64,000 nt of DNA from Tubulanus polymorphus (GCF_964204645.1 NC_134029.1:1058501-1122500); one strand, 5' to 3'. Positions 32,669-46,189 are shown, numbered from the stretch's first letter. Notes: generated by a model not told the origin, from the sequence alone. Made by a program: numbers and translations.

Positions 32669-34286
32669 GTCGTTAAAACAGATCACAACATTTCAAATCT
32701 TTCCCCACAGCGAAATATCGTTCTAAACACCAGTGAACTGATGTTTACAGCACGGCTACTCAACTCACACTGAATCCATAGTTCATCAGCGCCACCTGTG
32801 ACTCACTTACCGCAGGTGACTCCACCTCGATTACCACAGATCACTCCGACTCGCTTCCCACAGGAAACTCCGTCACCTCGCTTACCACAGTTCACTGCGT
32901 CCCACTTTCCACAGGTGACTCCTCGTTCCCGCGGATTACTCCGATACACTCGCTTACCACAGGTCACTCATTAGGGATAAATTCCCGGAGTTCCCGGAGT
33001 TCTATTAACCCGGAAGTAATCGTAACGTGCACGTAATAAAAAAGATAACAAAACGACGTAATATGAATAACACATGTTTATTGTGATTCTTTACTACATC
33101 TAAGATCTATAGGCCTAAAAACTGATTGACTTGAAATAAGGGAAGGATGAAACAGGTCACTGTCAGCTTCCACACCCGATCCTCCCAATCACACGGTCTA
33201 GGCCTACAGCCAAAAACGCGAAAATTCATTCATCTTCTCATGCCCCTGCCGTGGAATTAATCTTAAAAAACGAAAAGCTTGTCCCTATTGTCATGTTGTC
33301 CAGTGGAAATTTAGAATGTTTTTTCTCTTGAGAATTGAGAACATTATTGTGCTAAACCATTATTAGGCCTGTATATTGTTTGGTTTAGTTCTGCTGGTGA
33401 ATTTAATCAATAGCCGATAGGACTTGGTTAGTAGCCGTCAAAGTGTTTTCATAAGGTAGGCAGTTTTAAAGCAAGGTTCAAATGAAACGGACCATGGGAC
33501 ATAACTGTGTTTTCATGAATGAGTGATATTTCAACCAGGACCGAGTTGTTGGAGAGGGGTAGGGCTGACAACACTTACAGCACTACTTATTACAAGTCAA
33601 TGATTTGACATTTTAAGATAAGATCCTTTTGATAACGCTTTCACATAATAAGTCAGGTAAGTGGACAAGAAAAGTGTTGAGGGTAGAGGTTGAGGAGACA
33701 GAGGGGTTGGTGTATGAGAGGTTAGGGTGAGGAGGGGACTAGTGAGGACAGAGTGAGGGTGTAGGCCTAAGGAAATGAGAGATGTGAGGGATGAGGCTAG
33801 AATGAATGAGGGTGTAAGGAAATGAGTGATGGAACTGATTTCTAATTAAATTTGAAAAGTATTTTTGGAAATATTTACTAACATTGGCCAGAAATCTAAA
33901 AGGTATTTTCAAAAAATTTTTTGGGAAGGACCACCAAACACCCCCCTGCGCCATCAAATAAGTTCTGCTTTACCCAGTTTTTCACCTGGCCAAAAGAAAG
34001 GATGCATACGATCCTGCTCGATGATGGACTGAGAGTCTGAGTCAGAGTATAGTCGATACACAGACAAACAGGAAGATTAAGAAGGAAGTTAAATTCGAGT
34101 TTGAAATATTTGATCTGTCTGTGAACTCCACTCAGGTCACGTTTCAGTTCAATGTTTAAAGGTTTAAAATCTAGATAAATTTTAAGGTTAGGACAAGTTC
34201 ATTTTTGTGGGTAGTGAAACATGTTCAATTCTATTTCAGATCCAGTTAATTGAGGAATCGATGATCAGAATCAGAGGTGTTTAATC
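32669..34286. promoter_or_regulatory. Shared 5' region of the divergent INTS3 and ACSBG genes
   Basis: The two start codons face away from each other across about 1.6 kb, so both promoters must lie here unless distant upstream exons exist. At 32790-32970 there is a degenerate repeat of the phrase CTCGCTTACCACAGGTCACTC (about 30 bp units). I see no clear TATA box at the expected places. The middle part (33050-34200) holds nothing else that I can name. Confidence 0.45.
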
Positions 34287-37200
34287 ATGACAGATTCAGT
34301 GATTACTATCAGCGATATCGACGCGAAAACAAACGCAAATTATATACAAAATCACAATGATAAAATGAACGGTAAAAATACAGATCATCAGAAAAATAAC
34401 GGGTGAGTTCACTTTTATAAACAGTTGTAGATGATCTTATCAAAATGATCACTTAAGTCAGAGTTGCCACTTTTAAAAAAACCCAATTACATTTCCGGAT
34501 TTTCGGGAGAAGTCAAATAACCACAAAAGAAAACATCGCGAAAAAAATAAAATCAATTCGGGATTCGACCCTAAACATCAAAACGTGACGGCTCCGTTTC
34601 TTTTTTGGCTCTGGTTTATAAATGAGGTGCCGCAGCCAATCGCTATTTGAAAAAAAAGATCTATTGCGCCAGAACGCATCTCCTGGCGTTCTAATTTCAA
34701 AAATATTTCTGACCAGACCCCCGACTTATTTTCCGGATTTTTAGCTTCACATAAGTGGCAACTCTGTTAAGTGAATCCAAAATGCAATTTGCGTTTGACT
34801 ACGAGAAACTATTTTAAAAGTGATTTGCACACATGACACTGGTGGATCATTTATGCTAAACGTACACTACCTGTGAATGAATGAAATATCACTGTAAACA
34901 TGTTTTAATCGTTCAGGTTTGAATTCACAAAATTCTTTCTATAATATGGTTGGGTGAGGGTGAGGGCAGTTAAAACCAAGGCACACATTGATATGGTGCC
35001 AAAATTAATCTAATGTGTCTTATGAGGTATTTTTTGTTGGGGCATCTCGAGGGTCCGGGTGTCACAGGGCATTAATTAGATCCTAAGTGATAATGATATT
35101 CGTATTTTTACAGATTGAGTTCATTTCGAGGTTTGTAAATAATTCATAAAAACTGTGATTATTAAATTCTCTTGCTTGCGCTCACTGACGGCAATATTCT
35201 CTAAATGTATTCACTTTTTTCATAAGCTTAATAATAAGATTTCTTTGAAAACTATTGAACATAATTTGCATGAATCTTGTGGTATTTTTTTAGTTTGCAT
35301 GTCGTATTTTTGGTAGTGAAATCGAACTGAAATGTTATTTTGGGGGTGAATGGAGATTTGTTCCGCTTGAAATCTTTCCTAGAAATAAGTTGTGCATTTT
35401 ATTGTATTGTAACTAAGTCGTGTAATTATCACTGGCATGACTGAACCAGTTCTTCTAGGAACGTTATTCTCTGTTGTTATAAAGTAGTAGTTATTTAAAA
35501 CTATGGGGCAGTATAATAGGTATAGTGAACGCTCTCTTCTAACAAACTTTATTTATATCGCTCAAAAATGTGCTATTAATGATATATATCATTTAAAAAA
35601 GCTTGCTTCTTAACTGATTTTATTTCCGAAAAAAATTTAGTTAATCGTAACTTAAAATCTCTTGTGATAATCTTTATTCATGTTATATATCACAAACTGG
35701 TATTGTTTTAACGATAAGTATAGAAACAATGTTTAATATGTTGTATTTCTGATGTTTGATTTGAACGTCTGGTTGTGTTAAGCGGCTTGTATTTGAGTTT
35801 CCTCAATTGCGATGATCTCTCGAGAAACCATTTTAAAAACGAACTAGGCGAGAAACTGTGTCGATTGAATCGTAAATTGCCGTTTCATTTACGCGGAATT
35901 CAAGTAAAACTGGTTTTGTAAAGACTCTTTGTTTAGCTAGTTGAAGAATGTGGAACAGTGTGTAGATATTAAGGGTTAGATATAAATCTATAGTTCACTA
36001 TATAGTTGTCTCGGCCGAGAGAAGTATTAAAGATTAGGATTATTCGACTAAAGCAGTGACAGTTTACGATGAATATCAAAAGAAAAGCGTATTCGATGAA
36101 CGATGTTTCTATACGAAAGAACTTTTTCTCTTCCAGCATCAGCGTGTTTGAAAATGGACACGCTCCGCCACAGAAAATGGACAGCCACATGGCTGAAAAA
36201 TATAGCAAATTTCTCCTGATAAGTGCTGGTAAGTGTTCGAATGATATAACTGTTTCTTTGAATGCAAATAAACTCAAGAAAAAACTCAGAATTATGAAGA
36301 AATACTCGCGAATGTTTCAACTCACTTCAGCAAATTTTTAATACAGTTTCGAAAATGGCTCATATACGTGTAAATGGCTCGGAATATTTTTGAACAAGAA
36401 AACTAACCAAGAGGTTAATTGATGCCTTGAAATACAACATGTGCATAGCATATATATGTGTTGCCGAAATCCTTTTTTGTTAAATTCTGGGTGGCCTCTA
36501 ATAAAGAAGATTTCATTTTTTGAAGAAGCTCTTTAAGTTTGTAGTCAATGAAGATGTAGAAGACTGAAGCTAAAACAACAGAGCTATAAAATGATTACTC
36601 TCTTAATATGTATTTGGAGTAGTCAACTACGCAGAATATTGTAGTAACCTATGATTAAACATTGTACGCAAAATAAAACAAGTTTTTAAGAATCACGAGT
36701 TGTCGACTTGGTCTGAAAGTGGGTCATCATGTTGTGTTACTATTTTCAGATACTGTAGCTCCAGCCGATAGAATGAATACTACTAAAGCCGATGAAGCAG
36801 TTCAGTTGAAGATATCAGACTCGGGACCGGCGTCTGTTAAACCTATAACTGTAATGACAATGGTCGCGAATATTGTACAGAAATATCCGCAACGTGTGGC
36901 ATTAGGTACTGACACAGTTATATACCGGTACCATAGAATATAGATATCAATAGATATCAGATAGTATTGTTTACAAAGATAAACCTCTGTGTCTCTTTAA
37001 TCAATGTCAAAATTCATATAAATCTCCGCATTTGTCATTCAACTGTTCCTGATTTTCAGCGCTTTTTTGTTACTATTTGTCCTGAGAAATAATGATTAAA
37101 TTTAATTGACTTGTGCAGAAATGTGAAAGCTTGCCCCCGATGCCTCCCTTGATTTTGAAAGTGTTCTCTCATATCTATCTCAGTGAAATATGTCTGGAAG

Positions 37201-40200
37201 AATTACTACTGCTAGAACTGTTCAGAGATTCAATTTCCAACCACTAGCGAATTCATTTATAAACTGTCAATTATGGCTGTAAACTGAATGAATTATAAAT
37301 GTTTGTTTTTTAGGTGTAAAGAATTCTAAAAGTGACAAAGAGTGGACGACGTATACATTCAGCCAATATTACGAAAATATCATCAAAACTGCGAAAGGAT
37401 TCATTAAGGTAAAAACAAAGAACATCTTCATTAATAAACCTTGCACAAACCTTTATGATTTTACTTGAAAATAATGCGATTGTTGATATTGATAACAGTT
37501 AGGACTGGAGCCATATCACGGAGTAGGAATCATCGGATTTAACTCACCGGAATGGTTCTTCTCTGATCTCGGTGCTATCTTTGCGGGGTAAGAATTCAGA
37601 TCTACCACTCACATCTCCCTCCTCCCACTCTCTGTCTCCCTCTAGCTCCAAATGTAAATGATTTCAGAGTTCATCAATCTAACTCCTGTTACATATGTAT
37701 ATTTACAGAGGTTTAGCTGTTGGTATTTATACGACTAACTCACCTGAAGCGTGTCACTATGTAGCTGATAACTGCGCCGCGAATATCATCGTCGTCGAAA
37801 ACAACGTCCAATTACAGAAAATACTTCAAGTTAAAGATAAATTACCACATTTAAAAGCGATCGTTCAATATAAAGGAGAATTAGAAGAGAAATTACCATT
37901 CGTTTATTCAGTAAGTGATTAAAAACAGTTTCTCTGATTGGTGAAAAAACAGTTTTGTTGAAATCAATCGTACTTCTGCTTCAAAACTGAATTCTATTCA
38001 TGGTGCTGTAGACTTGAGAGTCATATCTGAGTTGAATGGTTTTAACCATTGATAAAACACTCAGATGAAATCCCACAATAACAATGATAAGAGTTTGAAA
38101 GTGTCCTTTTGTTGAGCTAGTATTCATTCAATATTTCAACTATATTCTATAAAGTCATCTTCAGGAATACTGACGTTATAACAAAAAACTGATGAGATAT
38201 GCATAGAATTCAGAAAAAAAGTGACTGATTGAAAAATGAGATGGAATTCAAATGAATGATAATCTCTGAATTGATTAGAGCAGAGCTTACTCTAGTAAAA
38301 CGGCTAGATTCAAGTGAAGGCACTGATGTAATCAGTGTCGATAGTTTCTATGAAACGGCTAGATTCAGGTGAAGGCACTGATGTAATCAGTGTCGATAGT
38401 TTCTATGAAACGGCTAGATTCAAGTGAAGGCACTGATGTAATCAGTGTCGATAGTTTCTATGAAACGGCTAGATTCAAGTGAAGGCACTGATGTAATCAG
38501 TGGCGATAGTTTCTATGAAACGGCTAGATTCAAGTGAAGGCACTGATGTAATCAGTGTCGATAGTTTCTATATAACGGCTAGATTCAGGTGAAGGCACTG
38601 ATGTAATCAGTGGCGATAGTTTCTATGAAACGGCTAGATTCAAGTGAAGGCACTGATGTAATCAGTGGCGATAGTTTCTATGAAACGGCTAGATTCAAGT
38701 GAAGGCACTGATGTAATCAGTGTCGATAGTTTCTATGAAACGGCTAGATTCAAGTGAAGGCACTGATGTAATCAGTGTCGATAGTTTCTATGAAATCATG
38801 ATTTGTATGTGTTTTATATTTCAGTGGTCAGAATTAATGGATCTGAGTGAAACGGTTCCAGATTCCGATCTTGAAGAAAGAATTGTCAATCAGAATACGA
38901 ATAACTGCTGTACATTGATTTATACTGTAAGTATTTATATATCATTCCTGGAATCAGTTTCACTCTAGAGTTTAAACATTGCAAATGAAGAACTGTCCAA
39001 CTGAGTCCTGGATCAAGTTCCACAGTCTAACTAAGAGTTAGCTCTTAGTTGAAACTAGATAATTTTCAATAAGTTAACTCTTGACTTAGAAATTTGCAAC
39101 TGAGTTGAATATTATAGAATTTTCTGAGATTTATTGTAATATTGTTACAGTCTGGTACTACTGGAAATCCTAAAGGAGTGATGTTATCTCATGACAATGT
39201 GAGTATTATCTGTAAATGGATTCAAAATTACAGTTTAACAAATTCAGATTTATATCAATGAATATTTTGCGGTATGTTGTTTCTAGTTAACGTGGACGGC
39301 TGCTGTAACTACCGAAAGAGCTAAATTACGAATGGGTTCAGAGGTTACAGTGAGTTATCTTCCTCTCAGTCATATAGCAGCTCAACAACTAGATATACAC
39401 GGGCCTTTCATCTGTGGAACTACGGTTTACTTCGCTCAGCCAGACGCATTGAAGGTAAGTCATCAATTCATCTTTACTTACTGTTCATAAAATACCAGGG
39501 TTCTTAGAGGTCAGGTGAATTTGAATTTTTGGTGGCTTGTTGTTCCTAGCAGTGGGAAAATCTTGATAAATACAGCCCCAATCGGGGATACCTTATAATT
39601 TAATCATGGAATTTTAGGTGAAGGGTCGAGGGAAAATGAGCGAAATATTGGCCCTGGGGAATTTTTGATTCCCAAATTTTAAGGATTTTGTGTTTGAATG
39701 TTGTTTTTATTTGATTGTGTTTTTGTTCCAGGGAAGTTTAGGTGAAACGTTGAAAGAAGTACGTCCGACCTATTTCTTAGGCGTGCCACGAGTTTGGGAG
39801 AAAATACACGAAAAATTGATGGCAATTTCTAAAAATGTGACGGGAGTTAAACGCAAAATCGGCGCATGGGCGAAAGGCATCGGTCTCCGTGGTAACAAGA
39901 GTGCATTGAGCGGGTAAGACTTAGTCAGAATATCCGGGGCCAGTTGTTCAAAAGTTGGTTAGAATGAATGGTTGACATAAAGGTCATTGTTACTGTCGTA
40001 TTTATCTGCCGCTTATCTTCAACCACTTTTGAGCAACTGACCCTAGTATAATACGAGCAATCAGGGAAAGTTAAACTCTTAAAATTGATTTGATTTCTTC
40101 ATTTATACAGTCAGTTTATCTATGTAAGAACTGAGATAATCCTGTAGCTGATTGTATCATTGATTTACAGTCATCATTGCTCTAAAAATCATCTCAAAAA

Positions 40201-42501
40201 TAACATCATCATTCGTTAAATTCTATTATTACATTTTCCTAGAGGAAAGAGGTATGTTTACCATCTGATTGTAACTGAGTTTCACTAGTGTTTGTTTCTT
40301 TCACAAGGTTCAGGGATCACTTGATTGGATTTAGACTCTGGTGTGAGACAATCCTTCGTTATCAGGGGTTCATACCCAGTTGGTTGTATGAGTATTATAT
40401 CTATTTCAGGGGTTCATACCCGTTTGGTTGTATGAGTATTATATCTATTTCAGGGGTTCATACCCGTTTGGTTGGACGATCGCTAATGCGTTATTATTTA
40501 AGAAAGTTCGTCAAGGTCTCGGGTTCGATCGATGTCATGCGTTTATCTCGGGTGCTGCTCCGATCACGAAGGAAACTCTTGATTATTTCCTCAGCATAAA
40601 TATTCCTATAATGGAGGTTTATGGAATGAGTGAATGTACCGGTAAGGTATTAGCCAACCACGGGCTCAACTCTAGAGAGTATCGTCTCAGAATCTGAGAT
40701 CCTCAATTGTCAGTATCCCGCCACGTCAAAGTTTGGTGGTATCCAAGTTTGCTTTCGACTTAACTTCCTAATCAGGAAAACGCAGCAAGAAATATAATTA
40801 GATATCTTCTAATGGTGAAATCAGAAATTTCTTGTATCCTGTTGGGAGAGTTTCATTTCAATTTTTAGTGCCCCAACGAAAAATCAAGTACCAATACTGC
40901 CAATATCGAGCCTAGTTCACACTGTGTATTTCTGTTCCAGTCTTGTTGTTCTCTGTACTGTAAATCTATGTGTAATATTTGTTTGAATCAGGTCCACATA
41001 CGTTGAATACACCCAATGAATGTTGTGTGGGAAGTTGTGGCCGCGTCATTCCTGGTTTGAAAACAGTTTTAGCTGATCAGGATTCAGAAGGCAATGGAGA
41101 GGTATGATTGGTGAATTAGTTAAATCGGTTAATTTTCATTGAGTTGAATCTCAAGTGAAATCCTAATTGACGGTAACAGGGTGGCGCTTCTGACCTGCAA
41201 AACCTGGAAAACTTATGGAATTTTTAAAATCTAGAAAAAAAATCAGGGAAACCTCAGGGAATTTGACAAATTCTACCAAAAACCAGGAATTCAGGGAATT
41301 TGCATAATACTATTGACGACATATTTCTTGATCAGTAAGTGATTCACTGAAAAATGAATGAAAATGTAAAATTTTCTGGGAATTTGTAAATAGGCGGAAA
41401 GTAGCCAGGCACTCTGTGAATTCTCGCTCTAGGTTATGCTCATAGTATGATGTATATTGTATGTTACAGATTTGTATGGTCGGACGCCATGTTTTTATGG
41501 GCTATTTGAATATGGACGAAAAGACGTCAGAAACTGTTGATAACGAAGGCCAATTACATTCAGGAGACATCGGACGCCTCGATGAACATGGATTCCTTCA
41601 TATTACGGGCAGAATTAAAGGTATTTACATTCAATCGATTGAAGATGAAATGGCACTGAAAGAAGAATCCGACTTGAACCTTCACCACCGGTTGGGAAAG
41701 TAATCGATTTTGAATGTCGGATGTTTATATTTTGTAGAATTAATAATCACAGCGGGTGGTGAGAATATTCCTCCTGTTTTAATAGAAGATGCAGTTAAAG
41801 AGAAGTTGCCTGTGATTAGTAACTGTATGCTTATTGGAGATAAACGCAAATTCCTATCCATTCTTCTAACACTGAAGGTATGTAATGGGCACTATAGAAA
41901 TTAACTATTACTATGTTGTACTTAACCTTGAGAAGGTCGAGGATTTGAGAACGATGACTGAGACTGAGAGGGTGTCAAAGTTTGACAATCATTGTTCGAC
42001 TCAAGAGTTCAAATGTTTTTACGCTCTGATCAAATTTGGACCGTGTCCAGTCTATTAAAATTGTAAATCACATGTTCACTTAAATGTGAATGTTTTTTAG
42101 ACTGAAGTTGATGAAGCTACGGCTTACCCTAAAGATGAACTAACGCGGCCTGCATTGGACTGGTGTAAAGCAATCGGTAGCGATTTAAAAACCGTTGATG
42201 AAGCGAGGAAGAAAGAGGATGAGAAATTTGTGTCGGCGATTCAACAAGGAATTGACCTGGTAAATAAAGCGGCGACATCTCGAGCTCAAACCATTCAGAA
42301 ATGGGTGATTTTACCGAGAGATTTCTCTATACCTGGAGACGAATTAGGTACGAATTCTTATTTCGCTGATTTTCTGCTAATATTCCCTATTTCAACCGCG
42401 TCTAACCCGTTTAATTTGTGCTTTCAGGACCGACGCTGAAATTGAAGAGATCCGTTGTAGCTAAGATATACGCGGAGACTATTGATGCGTTATATACTTA
42501 A
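34287..42501 (+). CDS. ACSBG: Long-chain acyl-CoA synthetase, bubblegum type (ACSBG)
   Basis: Activates long- and very-long-chain fatty acids to acyl-CoA with ATP, via an acyl-AMP intermediate, at ER or cytosolic membranes. Exons: 34287-34402, 36137-36228, 36750-36905, 37314-37408, 37499-37587, 37709-37910, 38825-38926, 39151-39198, 39287-39454, 39732-39913, 40454-40641, 40992-41101, 41470-41620, 41738-41877, 42101-42347, 42428-42501. Phases join to 719 residues, about the length of human ACSBG1. Visible motifs: AMP-binding loop [12 protein letters not shown] across exons 38825 and 39151; [38 protein letters not shown], typical of the bubblegum branch; C-terminal end KLKRSVVAK. The usual GWLHSGD reads GQLHSGD here. 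The gene is intact. The first exon is the least certain part, because it is poorly conserved in the family. Confidence 0.95.
34459..34766. mobile_element. hAT-like MITE in ACSBG intron 1
   Basis: Perfect 14-bp terminal inverted repeats CAGAGTTGCCACTT (34459-34472) and AAGTGGCAACTCTG (34753-34766) flank a 308-bp non-coding element. The direct repeat TTAAGT abuts both ends (34453-34458, 34767-34772). CAG...CTG ends and a GTTGCCA motif suggest hAT, although the duplication is 6 and not 8 bp. Confidence 0.75.
36069..36228 (+). other. ACSBG: Possible alternative first coding exon of ACSBG
   Basis: An ATG at 36069 opens a frame (begins [17 protein letters not shown]) that runs through the acceptor of exon 2 at 36136 into the same reading frame and donor (GTAAGT at 36229). 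A transcript starting in intron 1 would therefore make an in-frame protein with a different N-terminus. The strong pyrimidine tract before 36136 shows that splicing from 34402 is also possible. Confidence 0.4.
38298..38796. repeat. 55-bp minisatellite in an ACSBG intron
   Basis: About nine nearly identical copies of a 55-bp unit (starts at 38301, 38356, 38411 and so on). Each contains the inverted repeat CACTGATGTAATCAGTG, so each can form a small hairpin. The array ends about 28 bp before the exon 38825-38926. Confidence 0.95.
40363..40475 (+). repeat. ACSBG: Triplicated 3' splice site of ACSBG exon 11
   Basis: CAGGGGTTCATACCC occurs at 40363, 40407 and 40451, a 44-bp tandem unit that carries intron end, AG acceptor and the first bases of the exon. 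Only the last AG (40452-40453) keeps the frame with the previous exon (phase 2 plus 1). The middle and first AG would add 44 or 88 nt and shift the frame. Confidence 0.85.
41165..41440. mobile_element. Possible degraded hAT-like element in an ACSBG intron
   Basis: CAGGGTGGCGCTTCT at about 41179 has the look of a hAT terminus, and CAGGCACTCTG near 41409-41419 could be its partner. The interior has repeats of CAGGGAATTTG. The ends are poorly matched, so this is a weak call. Confidence 0.3.
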
Positions 42502-43950
42502 TCGTTTCTACAGTAGACTGTGTCCAGAACGGTAGCGCTGGGACCGGTAAAATGTTACCAGTGTGGACAAGTAGATATTTTCACATTGACTAACAGCAGG
42601 GACAGAAAATCTTTTTATCCTTCTACCGTTTTGAACTGATTACGAAATAGATCGGCACCATTTTGGGCGGAGTCTACTGTTATAAACATTTGTTCATGTG
42701 TGTGTGTCCGTCCAAAATGTGGGGTAGGTTTAGAATCTATCCAGACTTGCTGCTACTACTGCTGCTGCTGAGTTCTAAACTGATGTAAATATCACAGAAA
42801 AAATGATTATTTACAAGTTTATGTGAATAGTAAACAAGGGCGGATTTAGGAGCATAGACAGGTTCGACCTTTCAAATTTCGGATGTTGCCTCCAAAAATT
42901 AAGGAAAAATTTTTCGCAAAACGGACCGACACTTCTCCCATGCTTCAGTCATGTATGTGGCACTGAATCGACCCTTTTCAAATAAATAGCCGGGTAAATA
43001 GCCATTGAAATTTTTAGGTCAATAATCCTACATCCGTCCTTGGCAAACAAATGAATTATTACGATGAATTTTTTGTGCTAATTGAAAAGTTGTTTGTATA
43101 AGCTATTTGATTTATGTTAATTTATCCGATATTATTAATATCTAACCAAGAATTATTAAAACTCAGGAATTATATAGCGAGGGGTGGGTGAGATTGAAGG
43201 TTAACTGATGGCAGAGGTCTCCTCTATCAAACTACGGTCTACTAGATCCTTGTGTACATAGTATATTACTACATATATTCATTTCATGCATGAGTGTGTT
43301 TAATGTTTATGGTTTTTGACTTCAATTCATGTTCGTTCTCTTATATTTATTCTTTAATTCCCCATGACTGGTTTATATTATTTAAGGCTGTATTGTATAA
43401 AGTTCAGTTTGTTTCTAAGCTTCCCCATTATTACTCCAGTCACTTCCACGCAATATTTGTCAATACACTCAAACTTGCTTTGCCTAAAGTCATCTCTATC
43501 TTATAGTCGCTATTTTATTTCCAATTCAATTCACTTAGTGTAAGTTGTCATTTGGATAAGTCTTCGCATTACTGAAGTCGGCTCTTATTTTTGAGGCTCA
43601 ATTTGTATAGATTTCCAATTCAATTTACTAAGTGTAAGTCATACAAAGTTGTTAATGAGCTGGTCCCTACTATGACGACTTCAGAAGCAAGTTTCGCTGT
43701 ATCATAAACTGTAATTGATTTACTGTTTACTGACATTGTAATCGTGCCAAAAAACTCAAGATTTTTCATAGATACAATTCAACATTATTTCATTCTCATT
43801 CCTATTACGACATCGTGCTTAGCAAACTTGTTTGTGAGTAAAGAGTTATATTTTTGTAAGATAGTCTATTGACAGTTTTTTTGAAATGAGGTGAATATTT
43901 TTGAAATATATAAGTAAAGAAAAATCAATAAAGAAGTTAACAGAGCAACT
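42502..43950 (+). other. ACSBG: Probable ACSBG 3' UTR, with a MITE-like insert
   Basis: No ORF of interest. An AATAAA lies at about 43927-43932. A roughly 208-bp element at 42835-43042 has inverted ends (CAAGGGCGGATTTAGGA against TCCTACATCCGTCCTTG). A related head sequence (GGGCTGGATTTAGGCACC) occurs at about 44020. Short CTG and TG runs are present near 42690-42770. Confidence 0.4.
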
Positions 43951-46189
43951 GGGTCGTTAATATTGAAATTTGTCATCTTCAATTGGACGACTGGAGACAA
44001 TCATGTGGACCACATCAGGGCTGGATTTAGGCACCTAGACCCCTGCTTTGGAATCAAGGTCGCCCTTTTCATCCGGATAGGAATCGTGAAAACCTATGAT
44101 TTAACACTCATCACCTCATTGAAATTGTATCTTCTCAGGGTTTATTTCTTCGAAGATGTCTAACCCTAGACAGAAGGACCCAGCTCGTGGCCGTGGACTG
44201 GATGCTATACCCAACAAGTGTTTTTCTTGGACCCGTGCCTTCCAACTTTCCTGGACCTGACCCTGCACATTCGACTTCTTGGAAGCACCCCTAACTATTC
44301 AATACCAGTTTTCAAAGATTGCCGTCATGTGCTGCCCCTATATATTACATTAGTGGTGAACATGTGAACTAATTCAGCAGAGGACTATTCCTACTGCGGC
44401 ATGCGAGTAATAGGAGTTTATTCACATCCGGCCAATGATAGAAGCTAGACTGGTTACCGGTCTCTACCTGGGACAGGCAACCAGTATATGATAGAAGCTG
44501 CCAGAGTAAAAGCGAGGATTTCTAGGATTGAGTCAATAGACTCATTGTTTGTTCCTCTCCACGGAAATCTTTAGTAAAAGGCGAAAGATTTAAGCGCGGT
44601 TGAAGAGAAACCAGAAAAACTTAAGCCACGTAGGCCTTCATCATACGTGGTCACCTCTGTAAGTTGCCATAAGAGATTACCGGAAAAAAACATCAAAACA
44701 AAACAACCATTCATTATTTATTTGCCTTCTTGACTATTGTAAACACACAATAGATTTCTTGATATACTTTATTCTATATGGACTCCGAGAATATTTCTGA
44801 TCATGATCAACTCAAACAACATTCATTTCATTCGATTTACATCATTTATCCTCCCACCAAAATCTTCCAACCACAGCATAAACTATGTTCAATCCTATGA
44901 ACATTAACGCTATTACTAACTTTTTATTTCACAAATCTTTCACATTATATATACAAAGTATTCTAATGTTTTTATGTACAAGTACTTTTCCACTGCAACG
45001 AAAGTCACGACACTACAAACACCAAACGTCGCCAAGTCATCGGAAAAAATCAGACTTTGAAAAGTCACACTTGGACACATGAAGTTTTAAGAATACTATC
45101 ATAATATCAGCTTGTGTAACCTTTGTTTTTATTTGATTGTGTTTTTCAACGCAGTAGTTGAGCTGCTAAAATGACATTATGAGATCCATAGGACACACTT
45201 GCATATCAGTTATCAAGAAACTCCTCTAATTAAATCAGTATCTTCTGAGCAATTGAAAAACACCACAGTAGAATTATTGATATAAAACTCACTATAAACG
45301 AACGAACGATTTAACTGATGTTTATCCATTTATCATCGACTACTGTCAAACTAGATCCCTGAGTTCAGACTTAGGGCCGAATAATGAATGCGGACGCAGT
45401 TTTCGGCTCGCTTGCGGGTGATTTTTCCAGCGCATTTTGCCGTTCGCTTATAAACATGTCACAAACTGTACACCTGGATTCTGGTTGTCGCGGGCAGCGG
45501 GTTAAGATATCAACAAATGTTTTTTCTTTGAACTGTAATTATGTCGCTTTGATAATTGTCGACGCGCAACTACACGCGTGGATTAGATGCTAAACATTCG
45601 GTTGGTCTGTTGGGTTGTGGTTAGTAACGCAAACCAATTTGATAGCAACGAACGTTAGATCCATTATTAATCCACAGTTACAGCGTAAACTCGACATCAC
45701 TAGCAATTATTACGCGTTCAGCGACGTCAACGTTGTGACTGATGCTGCAGAGCTGCAACCAATACGTTTTACTGAGAGAGAGAGAGAGAGAGCCTCCGTT
45801 TGACTCTTGTAAGTACAGTGTGAATGAGAGTTGATAAATCGATGAATTGATGTTGGTGGTGCTGATGCTGCAGCTGCTGCATCATAAACGACGTTTTGCT
45901 TCATCCAGTCTCATCTTCATTGCGTCACAGATTATGTCGTGATCGTGGCCGGTGACGGAGACAGCGGCGCGCGGAAATATAACTGTTTACATCAACGGAT
46001 TAAATCGTACCCTGCAGTTGTCCTATTCGTCCATATAATCCGATGCAGCCAGTCACCCTTTTCATGGATTAACTGAATGTTCGACGCTGAATATTGGACC
46101 GGGGCAGCCTAAAGTACCGCGCACACTGACTATAAAACCGTGAAAATGCTGCTATTGCTGCGGCAACTTCTCAGTTTTATGATCGCTAA
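43951..46189. other. Intergenic region, no supportable gene
   Basis: I see no gene with conserved content. A GA microsatellite lies at about 45773-45792. The last 700 bp before 46190 are more CpG-rich than the surroundings, which fits a promoter or 5' UTR for the candidate exon that follows. Confidence 0.4.

Noticed and set aside
36069-36341. Reading 36229-36341 as coding beyond the donor
   Set aside because: The strong GTAAGT at 36229 and the in-frame join to 36750 show that the exon ends at 36228.
38298-38796. Regularly spaced repeats resembling a CRISPR array
   Set aside because: Units are directly adjacent without unique spacers, and the context is an animal intron.
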